Shown: piece by piece, positions 22,886 through 33,623 of the stretch
How positions within the stretch are numbered: the stretch's first letter is position 1
How the letters are laid out: each line of letters opens with the position of its first letter
NCBI GenBank assembly: GCA_934045905.1
Contig: OW203769.1
Location: 13,547,705 to 13,611,704, forward strand
Direction of reading: 5' to 3'
DNA from: Leuctra nigra
Taxonomy: Eukaryota; Arthropoda; Insecta; Plecoptera; Leuctridae
DNA length: 64,000 nucleotides
Made by a program: the position numbers and the translations under genes
Notes under the pieces: model-generated
Told to the model about the DNA's origin: nothing
What the model saw: only the letters and a program-made list of their open reading frames with translations
The model's database searches: none

Positions 22886-23170
22886 GATATTTGACATCGC
22901 AACGTCTTCCGCTTCTCATCTCAACATACAGCCTCCGCACTGGAGCCGGTTGCCTAGCGACATGTCTGAACACTTGCTCTCTCACGCACCTGTTCGCTTT
23001 CACTTGTGGCGCCCCCGGCGCTAGCAGATCGCAGCTAGAGATCTTGGAGGCTGTGGATCTTATGACTGAGCGAGATGAGGAGCTTTTAGCGAGTTGGTGT
23101 CAGATTTTATATGATGGGTTTCCGGTAAATTACGTGTATGACAAACGTAATCATCGGAAATAATTATGTC
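22886..23170. promoter_or_regulatory. CpG-richer patch with an X-box-like motif
   Basis: GTTGCCTAGCGAC at 22949-22961 fits the RFX X-box pattern RYYNYY-N-RRNRAC. GGCGCCCCCGGCGCTAGCAG follows at about 23006. A 90-codon plus frame (22891-23163) covers the patch, with an acidic stretch but no recognised domain. It could be a real exon, a promoter or chance. Confidence 0.25.
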
Positions 23171-23181
23171 GAGTAGATGAA

Positions 23182-23376
23182 CACTCAACGAATCATGAAA
23201 CGGTATTTGAACGAAATGGCTAGGTTCCTTGACAATTAATCCTTGTTGTTATCAATGAAATCAGAGATCACCTACTGGAGCTAGATAAAGAGTTAGCATA
23301 GACTTCATCGGATGATGCCATCACATTTTTCAGCCAATCCATTTCTTTCAAATACCGTTTTATCATTTGTTGAGTG
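23182..23376 (+). mobile_element. Family D element with full TIRs
   Basis: The ends CACTCAACGAATCATGAAAC and GTTTTATCATTTGTTGAGTG are inverted repeats, and the interior matches the other family D copies (TTGACAATTAATCCTTGTTG, GGATGATGCCATCACATT). Length about 195 bp. Confidence 0.85.
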
Positions 23377-24324
23377 AAGACGATTTTCTCTCTACAATTA
23401 TTCTTGAATAACTGCAGTTCAAGACATAAAACAAATTAAAACAAAACAACAGAATTAAACATAAATTGAGGAATTTAATGAGTGAAAAGTACAATAAAAT
23501 TGACAAATTTCGATTAAAATACGCTATTATGTTTCAAAGATTTTTCTGACGACTTTCTTGAGTTTTTAAAAAATACATTCAAATATGAAATTTTGTTAAA
23601 ATGTAATTATGTCTTGAAATTCTTCGTCGACTTAATCAAAATTAAGTTATACCTAAATATAATGGGTATAATTCACAAATGCAAATGAAGAAGGGGTGCC
23701 CCCCACCCCTGCTCACCCCCCACAGGGTATGGTGATGCATCATCGGCTAATTTCGAACTGGAGACCAGTTATTCTAATTTAGAATAAGTTTTAATATTCC
23801 TAGAAGCAGTCCATCTGGGATAGAGGTCAAGAAAAGAGATATGATGACCAATAGAGTTTAATTGGCGTGGTTCATTAACCTGCCATAAATGTGAAGTCCA
23901 CCTTACATAAATAATCAACTATCGTTTCTCCTCTCTTTGAAGAATATAACTTTTTAAATCAGTCATTTTACTGTACACATATTTTGACAGCTAATCATAA
24001 TAACATAATGTGTACCAAGAGAGAGGAAATGGATGGTCAACATAGTAAGGTTAATTTCTTGATGGTATTCAATATATTTTAGCACTAAGTGTATAAAGAC
24101 TCAAATAATAGGCACAAATTCAGGTTTCACTGACTTAAAAATAAAATATTGACAACGTAAAAGTAGTTTAAATTCGTCGTACACCGCAAGAAAAGAGGTA
24201 ATTTATCAGATATTTTCTTATTTCTTGGTATACCTACAGCGTTTACGACAATACTTTTCTTTGAAGAGTACGATTATTTCAAAGTCATTTTATTTATTAA
24301 TATTTTGATCGGGGTAGGTATAGG
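23377..24324. other. No gene recognised
   Basis: AT-rich apart from a short C-rich stretch at about 23695-23735 (GCCCCCCACCCCTGCTCACC). No repeat family or exon identified. Confidence 0.4.
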
Positions 24325-24540
24325 TACACTCCCCCAAATAATAAACGGAACTTGGTACAAAACGTATTGGCTACTGGGCCGGTTCCTTGACAATCAATCC
24401 TTGTTATTATCAATGAAATCAGAGCTCACCTAAAAGAGTTAGATAATGCGTTAGCACTGACTTCATGGGATGATGCCATCAAACCTTAATCAGTCAATTC
24501 ATTTTCTTTCGAGTACCGTTTATTATTTGGGGGAGTGTAC
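24325..24540 (+). mobile_element. Family D element with full TIRs
   Basis: TACACTCCCCCAAATAATAA on the left and TTATTATTTGGGGGAGTGTA-type sequence on the right are near-perfect inverted repeats. The interior matches other D copies. Confidence 0.85.
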
Positions 24541-24581
24541 ATTGTAAGAATATGAGCAAGTTACATAGGGTTACGTACTAT

Positions 24582-24972
24582 GTACACTTGACCAAAATAA
24601 AAACGGTATTTGAACGAACTGCTGGGTACACTCCTGGACACGGAAAATGGTCCGCAGTCAATATTCACTCCACTCATATGAAGTATTTATTAGTATTTAT
24701 TACTAGTATTAGTACTAGTATTTATTATTTATTTAAAGTAATTTTTCGGCCCTAAACTCACACTAGCCATCCGGTCTTTATGCCAAAAATTACATCATAA
24801 TAAATGTTAAATACTAGCATTAGTGTCACTTGAACGTTGACCGCGGACCAATTTCAGTGTCCAGGAGTGTACCTTCCTTGACAGTTAGATGACGCATTAA
24901 TGGATACGCCATCAAATCTTTTACAACCAATCCGTTTCTTTCGAATACCGCTTTTACTTTGCCCAAGTGAAC
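24582..24972 (+). mobile_element. Family D element carrying a nested element
   Basis: The outer ends GTACACTTGACCAAAATAAA and GCTTTTACTTTGCCCAAGTG are imperfect inverted repeats. Family D text stops after GCTG (24624) and resumes at TTCCTTGACAG (24874), the same junction that is contiguous in the other copies. Confidence 0.8.
24625..24873. mobile_element. MITE nested in family D
   Basis: The ends GGTACACTCCTGGACACGGA and TCAGTGTCCAGGAGTGTACC are inverted repeats, continuing to TGGTCCGCAGTCAA/TTGACCGCGGACCA. The inside is rich in TATTTATTAGTA-type steps. About 249 bp, with no coding potential. Confidence 0.85.
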
Positions 24973-25052
24973 ATGTATGAAAACTTTAAATTCAAACGTC
25001 AGAATGTTAATCTGGAAACTGTTGACAAGAACGTTCACAAATTTCAATTAAT

Positions 25053-25270
25053 TTGACAGTTGACAGTCGCAATCTCTCTATACAAGACATGACTGCTTGG
25101 ATGTCTAGAAGTCGTCTGACGAATCTCAAGAAGTCGTCTGACGAATCTCAAGAAGGATCGAGTTTCCCTGTAAACAAGACCCGAGACTTGCTAAGTGAAA
25201 TTCAAACAACGACTGATGCTTCGTATTCAAACCCGCTGTTGGAACGTTTCACTGAACCAACATGGGAAAT
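25053..25270 (+). other. Coding-like patch with a 22-bp duplication
   Basis: A 91-codon plus frame runs here until family D begins at about 25271. Within it AGAAGTCGTCTGACGAATCT is present twice in tandem with a 22-base period (25107-25150). The peptide is Ser/Thr-rich and acidic-basic mixed, with no domain I recognise. It might be an exon fragment cut by the family D insertion, or chance. Confidence 0.2.
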
Positions 25271-25685
25271 AGACACAAGTAAAACGGTATTTGAACGAAA
25301 CGGATTAGCTGCTGGACAGGTTCCTTGACAATCCTTGTTATTATCAATCAGAGCTTTCGGTTTTTTCGCACTTTTTTCCGAAATTCAATACTTGATTTCG
25401 AAACCCAGTACTTTATCAATAACGTAATACAAACATTTTTATGCCTGGAAGTAAAAGACCCTGATTTCTTTATTAGTTTCTAAGTATTCCTATAATTCAT
25501 TTTTTCTGTATGTATGTCAACTGTGATTGTAAATCCATGTACATGTGTAAATAAAGATTTTATAAAAAAAAAAAATCAATCAGAGCTCAACTACTAGGGT
25601 TAGATGGTACTTCATTGGATGGTGTCATCAAATATTTATCAGCTAATCATTTTCATTGGAATACTGTTTTTACTGTTGCCAAATC
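25271..25685 (+). mobile_element. Family D element carrying a retroposed insert
   Basis: AAAACGGTATTTGAACGAAA at the left and GGAATACTGTTTTTACTG at the right are the family D ends. The copy is split after ATCAATCAGAGCT, and resumes after a second ATCAATCAGAGCT at 25575. Confidence 0.8.
25356..25574 (+). mobile_element. Retroposed 3' end with poly(A), AATAAA and 13-bp TSD
   Basis: The insert of 219 bp ends in a poly(A) run of about 11 (25564-25574), preceded by AATAAA at 25550-25555. It is flanked by an exact 13-base duplication ATCAATCAGAGCT (25343-25355 and 25575-25587). This is the signature of LINE-mediated retroposition of an mRNA 3' end or of a 5'-truncated retrotransposon. The body has no coding frame that I recognise, so the source transcript is unknown. 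Confidence 0.93.
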
Positions 25686-25794
25686 TCATAATGGTCAGAA
25701 TTTATGCCAAAATATTCGATTATAGATCAATAGCAATGTGAATTAGAATATAAAATGTCCAAAATAATGTGAGCTAAATATATTTTACGAATCT

Positions 25795-25990
25795 GTACCA
25801 CAGAGCAGGAAGTCGATTTTTCGTGTAACACTTTTGGAAAAAGCTTCTATCAATTATTGTCATTTGACTGATGCCAACAAACACACGGTTATATTGAACA
25901 CAACTCATATCTCACAATTACAACTAAGATTGGATGAAGACAGAATTGTTCTTTGGAGATCACCTCAAGAATCAACAACAATGTATGTAA
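25795..25990 (-). mobile_element. Family C element
   Basis: CACTTTTGGAAAAAGCTTCT, CATTTGACTGATGCCAAC and CACCTCAAGAATCAAC are reverse-complement landmarks of family C. The 87-codon frame at 25834-26097 lies over this repeat and is not a gene. Confidence 0.6.
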
Positions 25991-26569
25991 CAAAGTATAA
26001 AAAAGTAACAACGTATGATCCTCAAGAACCGAAAAATATGAAAAGACTTTTGGCCACTCCATCATCAGACAGGAAGAACAAATCCTTCCAACTTTAAAAT
26101 AATTAAAGTACTAAATCTAATCTCAACTACAATTAACAAGTTAATATAACTAGTTAAATGTGAAACCGCGAATATTCTTCTGTTAACACAACTCAAGAAT
26201 GAGTAGACAAAGTGTTTTGACGCCATTGTTCCGACCACTTGTCGACTTTTCAAGAAGATTCCACTGCGAAGTGTAATTAGTGAAAACATCAAGGTGGCCG
26301 TGTGAGAGTTAGCGGAGAACAAAACGAGGGAAGCAATTAATATTGTTGCTTTTTACGTGGAATCCCAGAGACAGACTTGCCGCATGTTTATGGTTTTATT
26401 AGCGACTCTCATGCTGTTTAATGCAGGCCAGATTGAGTGGATGCAGTTTAATTGCAGTTATTAGGTTCGTTGGCTGAGAAATGCGATCGCAGACGAAATT
26501 GTAATGGAACCGGAGAAACTACGGTAGTCGCAGAGTCTTCCTGAAAAAAAAACTAAGAAGAGTAAAAAT

Positions 26570-26833
26570 GTGAAAATAAGGAACCCGACTGACCTCTGGT
26601 GGATTCTGTGGTACTAGTTCTAGGGGTGGAACAGGGGCATATTTGTATAAAAATCTGTTTGAGTTGTTTGGCTCAAAAAGTAAACTTGTAACTAATTTCA
26701 ATTTCAATTGTTTCTCCTTTTTCCCTGCAGCAGGAAACATGAACTGTCAAAATAAAAAGTTGCATCTATAGTTTCCATAACAGCCTTCTTGTCAGATGTG
26801 ACTCCATCACGTATCACAACTATTTGCGCGAAT
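26570..26833 (-). mobile_element. Family A element
   Basis: AAAATAAGGAACCCGACTGA, CCTCTGGTGGATTCTGTGGT and, at the other end, GACTCCATCACGTATC match the reverse of family A at 44703-44988. Confidence 0.8.
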
Positions 26834-26856
26834 TTCTAATAATACAGATTTTCTCA

Positions 26857-27046
26857 ATAGACAACATAATAAATTATCTAGTTAGCTCTGCTTTTCAAAA
26901 AATTTCATATGCATTACCGTGATCCAAGTATCTATTATGGTTTTTCAACAATGGATCATAACCATAATAGATACTTGGATCACGGTACTGCATATGAAAT
27001 TTTTTGAAAAGCAGAGCTAACTAGATAATTTATGATGTTGTCTATT
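26857..27046. repeat. Near-perfect hairpin, arms about 86 bp
   Basis: AATAGACAACATAATAAATT on the left is mirrored by AATTTATGATGTTGTCTATT on the right. The pairing continues inward through AGCTCTGCTTTTCAAAAAAT to AAGTATCTATTATGGTTT/AACCATAATAGATACTT around a loop of about 16 bases. Only a few mismatches are visible. Confidence 0.95.
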
Positions 27047-27189
27047 GTAAAAGTTAAATTTTTTCTCATCTCACTTTTTTCAGGATTTTTTCTGCATGAA
27101 ACATTTTTAATTACAAAGTTAATTAGTAGTGGAGACAAGGGCTTAACTTTAATTGCATTTTAGGTGAAAGTGGTATACATATCAGTATT

Positions 27190-27305
27190 TCAGAGGTAGT
27201 AGGGCGGAAGTCCATTTCAACGATTCTTGATGTGAGCTCAAAAACCATGTACCTAATTCTACTTTATTTTTTCACAAAGTGTTTTCTCAGTAGCTATATT
27301 GATGA
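27190..27305 (+). mobile_element. Family C fragment
   Basis: TTCAGAGGTAGTAGGGCGGA and ATTCTTGATGTGAGCTCAAA match the left end of family C; the right part is lost. Confidence 0.6.
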
Positions 27306-28249
27306 GGATTAGGATGCTTTCATGTTTTTTTGTTTGTCATCGTTTTTAGAAACTATATTCAAAAATTTGCTTCATTATTGATCATGGCTATACATTTTCT
27401 TATGAAACACTTTTATATTGTTTATGGAGTAATAATTTATCAACGGAAATCAAATACAGAACAATTACCACCTGTGTTACCTCCCAGTTCAACATATTCC
27501 CACTAATGTCGTTAAACACTGAATTACACACCTAGTTTCCTAACAATCATCGCCATAATCATAAGACCGAGTCATAAAACCATGCACCGTCTTTAACTTC
27601 AGTCTATGATTCAAGTATAAATCAAAACCCAGACCGGAACTTCACAAAGTAGCTCGCATTTGTTCTTCTTCATGTTTACACTTTATCTCGACAAGAATCT
27701 CGTGCAAAAATCAATCCATCCAGCTTACCTCGCTGATGTTCCCACAATACATTCACTACCGTATTGTTTTCTCGGACAATGAAAACCATTTTCAAACTGA
27801 ATCCGAAGCGATCGGTTCGCACGAAACCGTTTCAGAAGCTGGAAAAGATTTGCATCTCATCATTTTGTGATTTAGATTTGTTTAAATACAGGATACAGTT
27901 TTTTCCGATTGTATTTGTGTTGTTTTTTTGGGTGCGTGCTGGGAATCTGTTTAATGTTTTCTACGCAGAGTTCACAGATGATTTGGGTTCATGAAATCTG
28001 GACTGATGCGTGATGTCTGAAGGCTTCGACTTGGATCAAATCATCCATGCGTAGAGGAGTTTAATATGAGTTATTACTGGCTTGTGTTCTAGATTTTCAA
28101 GTTCTCGAACATCGTGGGCGAAATTCAATAGAGTACGTAGTTTGTAAGTTCGAAATTGAATTGAAATGTATATTCTCACATTTATCTTTGAAGAAAGAAG
28201 CAGATTATTTAATTGAAATAACATCACCAGATACCAAAAATAGTTTTAA
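27306..28249. other. No gene recognised
   Basis: A 76-codon frame at 27764-27994 has a hydrophobic stretch but no start context or homologue that I recognise. The rest is AT-rich. Confidence 0.35.
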
Positions 28250-28372
28250 GGCCAGTCTTTCAATACCTTGCTAACTTTTAATAAGTCGATTAGGACTATA
28301 TTGCCATGGCAACAACCAATTTACATTCCTGGAATGGCCGTTTAAAACCTAACTACTGGTTTAACAGGCCGT
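28250..28372 (+). mobile_element. GGCC-ended MITE
   Basis: GGCCAGTCTTTCAATACCTT and the inner GGACTATATTGCCATGGCAA match the copy at 45389-45534; the right end is degenerate. Confidence 0.6.
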
Positions 28373-28514
28373 TGAAAAACCGCTTCTTTGCTCATATTTA
28401 AAGTGACTTTTGCAGCTTAAGTCTTGTTAAATTACGTATACATAGCCAAAAAATGGAGCTTTATTATGTAGATACTAATTGAGTAAATACCCTTCTATCG
28501 GGTACAATTTTGTG

Positions 28515-28678
28515 TCCTAGAGGTAGAATGCCCGAAGTCCATTTTTCAATTTTGCGTTGCATTACTTTTGGAAAGACTTAAGCAATTTGTCTGAAGTCAA
28601 CAATTTTATATAGTTGAAAACATGTTTGTGACCTCAAGATTATTGAGATCGGCTTTGGGACTTCTACTTCTGGAGGTA
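28515..28678 (-). mobile_element. Family C element, short copy
   Basis: The ends CTAGAGGTAGAATGCCCGAA and GGGACTTCTACTTCTGGAGG are imperfect inverted repeats, with CATTACTTTTGGAAAGAC and TGTCTGAAGTCAAC inside. Confidence 0.6.
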
Positions 28679-29420
28679 ATAATAAATTACAAAGTTTTGA
28701 CACGCAGCCAAAATGTAGGTATCCAGAAAATGTTCTTGAATTCAAAAGATTCTTCACTAATGAGTTTAAAGACAAATTAGTGGCTGCAAATCACCAAAAC
28801 ATTACATAAACCACTCGCCAAGTTACCAACTGTGGGAACATTTTTGACAAATTGGGTGACGTAACCCCAACATTAAGAAACCTAATCCTATAAACTCTTG
28901 AAAAAAAAATTACCCTATCAGTTATGCCAGACATGTAAGGAAGGCGGTTGCAAAAAAAACCGCAACGCACCAACCTCACGAAGACAAATATGCTGTCAGA
29001 TTCTCTCCAAGTTCGCCAACCTAACAACAAAAGCACCAAACCGTCAAGCGTGTAATTGTTTCTGCACGCAGGCCTACCAACTAATAAGCGCAGTGATTGA
29101 TGGATGGAAAGTTAACTGAACTGTTGTGTTGGCAACTGGGCTAAAGAACCGACCAATGGCAGGCGAGGATTTGAAGCTAGTGGCAAATATAGGTCAGTTA
29201 TCTACCCAGAGATCTTTGCGGCAGTGACCTTCCTAATATTACACTTAGTAGGCTGTGATTTGTAGCAACAATAGGACTTAAATTAGAGATCATCAACCAG
29301 AAAGAACAGATACTTAGCACTGTTGTAGAAATAAAATTGGCATCATTGTATTTTATTATTTTATATGTTGTGTATAATTTATAGTAATAGTTAATTAGTG
29401 TATTTTATTGAATATGATAG
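28679..29420. other. No gene recognised
   Basis: Overlapping short frames on both strands at 28791-29119 show no recognised motif. No repeat family identified. Confidence 0.35.
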
Positions 29421-29422
29421 AA

Positions 29423-29882
29423 AAACGCTCTGTGTAGCGCTTTGATAAGCGAGCCAATTCGTATTGCATGCGAATTAACGTGTATGAAAGTTGCTGCTCT
29501 ATAAAAGCCAGGCAGAAGATAACATGCGTCAAAGGAGCAACGATAATTTTTTCTTTGAATTTCTTAAATAAATGTGACAAATATTTCAAAGAAGCATAAA
29601 ATGCCCGTTGTTCAGATTTTGAATTATCGACAGATTGTCATAAAAATATTCAAGAACTGCTCAAGTTAAATATTACAATTTGAATTTATTCGGTCATACG
29701 GTTCTTAGCTTCAATTTTCAAATCACAGGATCTTGTCAAGAAAACTATACATGTGTCATATGACATGAGTGTATGTGCAAAATTTCAGATTGAACGGTGT
29801 GACCTGGGCAGTGCAGGCAAAAACAGACAAAAATACACACAGAGAGAAGAGACTATCAAGTAAATCCCGCTACGCTCGCCTA
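29423..29882 (-). mobile_element. Family B element, short copy
   Basis: AAACGCTCTGTGTAGCGCTT and the following GATAAGCGAGCC match one family B end, and CCCGCTACGCTCGCC matches the other. The GCAAAATTTCAGATTGAACG inside is the family B internal motif. Confidence 0.6.
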
Positions 29883-30745
29883 AAAACAGGAAATATTGAA
29901 AAAAACACGGAACAAATTTAAGCACAAAAAATCACCAAGATTAATCATTAAAGAGATTTTGAAAGTCGAAATTGTCGTAATAATTAGTCAAAACATCTGT
30001 AACATATGTTTTCTACGAAATCAAAAAATCTTCGATGAAAGTTTTTTTCAGTCTTGAAAAATTGAAGTACCTAACTCTCCTGTCATTCCAACTTAGTAAT
30101 ATATTTGTTTTCCACACTTTTTTTAAACTTGAAAGCCAGACTAATATCTTCTTTGCACGCTGACCCTCCGACACTACAGGGGCCTTCAAACGGGCCTCTT
30201 TATGATGCATAAACCCTCATGCCATATGGTGGCCATCCCTTTGCATACTTACTCTATGAGTAATGACCAATACACTAGATTTTTACAACATACCGACTAT
30301 ATTTTATAGTCGTTTGATAAAAAAAAATCTCCGAGAGTAATATTGAAGTAAATATACGATTTTTTATTATGTACCATCAGAGCACAATTACTTTTATACG
30401 CTGGTCACGGTTGTGCAATTATTGAATTGCAATCAATAGGTGTAATCAATGGTAGGATTATGGCTTGCAATGAATGTACGTCATTTAATTGCTGATCTTC
30501 TATCATCCATTATAAATCGATGTGTTACCAGGAATTGAACAATTGCTGTTATACGAGTGAAGATCTATTGTATACAGTAGTTTGAGTCTAGAGATTTTCT
30601 ATCACAAGAGTGCACCTAATCGATTAAGGCAATTAAATAAACTGTCAGTAAAACAAAAAGGCGGTAGAATCGATATTAAAAATATTACAAAATGTCTGGA
30701 AAATATTTCAATTCAGAGCTTTGCACGAACTTCTGTAGTTTTATG
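29883..30745. other. No gene recognised
   Basis: AT-rich sequence; no exon, RNA gene or repeat could be supported. Confidence 0.4.
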
Positions 30746-30749
30746 TCAG

Positions 30750-30905
30750 CAATTTGCATAAAAATAACTTTTTCCCTCAAGGACGGACATTACGTTGGCA
30801 CGTTGACGGGTCAGATTTAACCTATCAATGGAGGTAAATTGATGTATTTTTGTAATGTGAGTGATATGTTCTGAATGGTGCCATCAAGATGGTGATGTGT
30901 TTAAT
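30750..30905 (+). mobile_element. Family X fragment
   Basis: GTTGGCACGTTGACGGGTCA and GAGGTAAATTGATGTATTTT match 12940-13385 and 37440-37700; TGCCATCAAGATGGTGATG ends the similarity. Confidence 0.65.
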
Positions 30906-31199
30906 TTAATTATTTAATTATTTATACTTTTTTTTTTTTTTTTAATTAAAGGTAAAACTTTACCTTTTTATGTTTAGTTTAGAGAGTTTCTATGACAATT
31001 TTTGTAATAAAACTTTTAATGTGTCTGCAAACAAACCAAATACAAATACAAAAATGTCACCAAGCTATGAATTTTACTGTTGAAATGTCAAAATAATGTG
31101 AGTTTATTCTGCGAATACGATATTATCTAGATTGATGCACACGATACATTTTGGTTTGGATCTTCCAAACAAAAGGAACCAAAAGACACGACAAACTTT

Positions 31200-31375
31200 C
31201 TGCCACTTGTCGATCATGATCTGTCAACCCATGACGTCATACAGTGACGTCACATCTCACCGCCACCTTGCCGGAACTGTCATCCATCATGTGATCCATA
31301 AACACTCGCAGTTGTAATTAATTCCGCCGCGGCGCCAGCAGTCATGCTGCGCGCGCATTCACTACTCCGTGAGTC
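31200..31375 (+). promoter_or_regulatory. CpG-rich promoter-like patch with paired CRE sites
   Basis: Two perfect TGACGTCA octamers lie at 31232-31239 and 31245-31252, starts 13 bases apart. About 75 bases further is a GC-rich stretch (CCGCCGCGGCGCCAGCAG) that runs into TCC|GTGAGT at 31369, a good splice-donor match. This would suit a promoter plus a short first exon of a plus-strand gene. No TATA box or initiator was found, and no downstream exon was recognised nearby, so the reading is tentative. Confidence 0.3.
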
Positions 31376-32339
31376 AAGCTGACTTCTATCTAATTTACAA
31401 CTCTACGGAGAATCGTGAATCTGAGATTACAAAATGATTTTTTTGTAGTTTCAGTGAGTAAATCTTGGAAATCTTGTGGAAATCATGTTCGACGACAAGT
31501 GAAGGACTGAGACGGTGGAAATTGTGGTCATAAAACAGCATGGTTTACATTTAATAAAGGCGCTTGATTGTATGGGTTTGAAAAATGAACAGGTAGCTGT
31601 TGTAAAGGAGTAATAAATATTCATGTATTCCGAAGTATGTTTTTTCTTAGTCAGTATAAATGAAGACATTACTATTTAATGAGCCTCAGGGTAAAAATTA
31701 GTGCAATTTGCGTGAAATGTAAGCACTTGGGGAGGTTATTATTGTACTGTTACGTATATTTCAAACATAATTCTTATATCCATTTTTTTCTGAGAGTCAA
31801 GGATTGATTTTCACAACGTGGTACTTTCAATATGGTGTACCTATCAAGGTATACATTTCTGAGGGGCCCGGAAATGTTTAGAAAGCATCGTGGAGTTTGG
31901 GGTTGAAAGTGTTTTTAAAAATTCACGTTTCTATTATTTAAAACTTCAGCATGTTTAGGGAGAACCGAATATGCAATATGCAATTTGGTTTCAAATCGTA
32001 AATTTCAAGATTTTTTTTCTCCTCTTCGAAAGATTTGGTATAATTTGACGGCATAATAAATTGGATTTTGTAGAATTTGAATTTCCAACATAAATCTGTT
32101 TGTTTAAATTCTCTGTATGCCGTTAATAAATACAGAATACTTTTTTTGGTGCAATAATAGACAGTAAACTCCAAGAAGTCTGATATAAATGTACTCATTC
32201 AAAACTCGAAATTTACACCTTATTTCTAGATTAACTCATTTTAAATATCATCATATCTTTTCATCACATAACTCGGAAGCAACGCATGATATTTATTTCT
32301 TGTGGACATTATGTCCGATCTTTCACGTTCTTAGTACTG
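31376..32339. other. No gene recognised
   Basis: AT-rich. Open frames of 60-86 codons on both strands have no recognisable features. Confidence 0.4.
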
Positions 32340-33105
32340 GTCTGGAGCAGTGTTGTGACTTATCTAGATAAAATTATCTAGATAATTATCTAGATAATTA
32401 TCTAGATAATTATTTTTTATCTTTATCTTTATCTAGATAAATACTTTTCTTGTTATCTTTATCTTTATCTAGATAAAAAAAATCGTTATCTTTTGTCTTT
32501 TATCTAGATAAAAAATATTTATCTATTTTAATTTTAAAATACCATAATGTAAATTAGAATTCATAATACCGGGTGGCGCAAAAAAATCACCCTGATTGAG
32601 AAATAACTATATCGAAACTATTATAGATAGGATTCTGAAATTTGTACACATATTAGAAAACATACACAAATTTAATATTTGCAAGTTTCAAAAACATTTC
32701 TATAGTAGGAAAAAAGTTACAGCTGTTCAAATTTGGTTGTCAAAAAATTGATTATACGGAGCTCAATTAGCGCTCGTCCAGAAAACTTCCAATGGCCGGG
32801 ACGCTGTTTCTTCAAAACACCGTAAGATATCAAGCTGAAAATTTCAAATTATATTCAAAATAGATTCGATTCGATTGTGTAAAAATTTAAATCAATAACA
32901 ATTTATGTAACGACAGTTATTGAATCTTGAAGTTGAGCTGGAAAACAGAATAGTGGGGAAAATATTCATTTTTTTAACGTTAGAAAATTAATCTACATAT
33001 TCTGATTTTACGTTAAACTTCAAGATTTCATTCCATTCATTCAAATTGATTGACATTTTTACACACTTGATCTTATTTCAATATAATTTGAAATTTTCAG
33101 CTTTA

Positions 33106-33495
33106 GATTAGATTAGATTAGTTTGGTTTAACGGCGCGTCAACGACGAGGTTATATTGCGCACATTAATTTTATATTTAACTTTGTTGAACATAATTGGA
33201 GGACATGGGGAGGGGACGACCTAACGGGCCCGATCCGGGGGAGTCCAGCACTGGTGGAAAGGCCAGGCCGGAATGGGGACAGACCGGGGGGGGGGGGGGG
33301 AGACTTCGGGCCGGTGGGACCGATTTCAGGGGAATCACCATCTCGAGGGGGGAGGCCGGCTCGAGTGGCCCGCGAATTTGGGAAGGGCATGGGACTAGGT
33401 CGACCCTGGACTGCTCTTAGTTGGGACCAACACTCGTATGTGAGCCGGTCCCTTAAGCCCCACCACCACGTCAAAGTGGCAGTCCATTGGTGAGG
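33106..33495 (-). mobile_element. GC-rich SINE-like retroposon with 11-bp TSD
   Basis: An exact 11-base duplication TTTCAGCTTTA at 33095-33105 and 33496-33506 bounds 390 bp. It is far richer in GC than anything nearby. On the minus strand it begins CCTCACCAATGGACTGCCAC and ends in a LINE-like GACGCGCCGTTAAACC followed by a (TAATC)n tail, which appears on the plus strand as GATTAGATTAGATTAG. A G run of about 14 lies at 33287-33300. No clear tRNA A and B boxes were found in the head, so its origin is uncertain. Open frames crossing it on both strands (74-107 codons) are not considered genes. Confidence 0.88.
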
Positions 33496-33623
33496 TTTCA
33501 GCTTTATATCGTACTACGCAGTTTTGAAGAAACATTGGAAGTTTTCTGGACGCGCGCTATTTGAGATCCGTATAATCCATTTTTTGACAACCAAATTTGA
33601 ACAGCTGTAACTTTTTTCCTACA

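Noticed and set aside
32365..32520. Simple microsatellite of TATCTAGATAA
   Set aside because: The repeats are subterminal parts of a hAT element, as shown by the CAGTGTTGTGACT ends and the 8-bp duplication.
33151..33493. Open frames of 74-107 codons on both strands, Gly/Pro-rich
   Set aside because: They lie entirely in the GC-rich retroposon bounded by an 11-bp duplication and include its G run.
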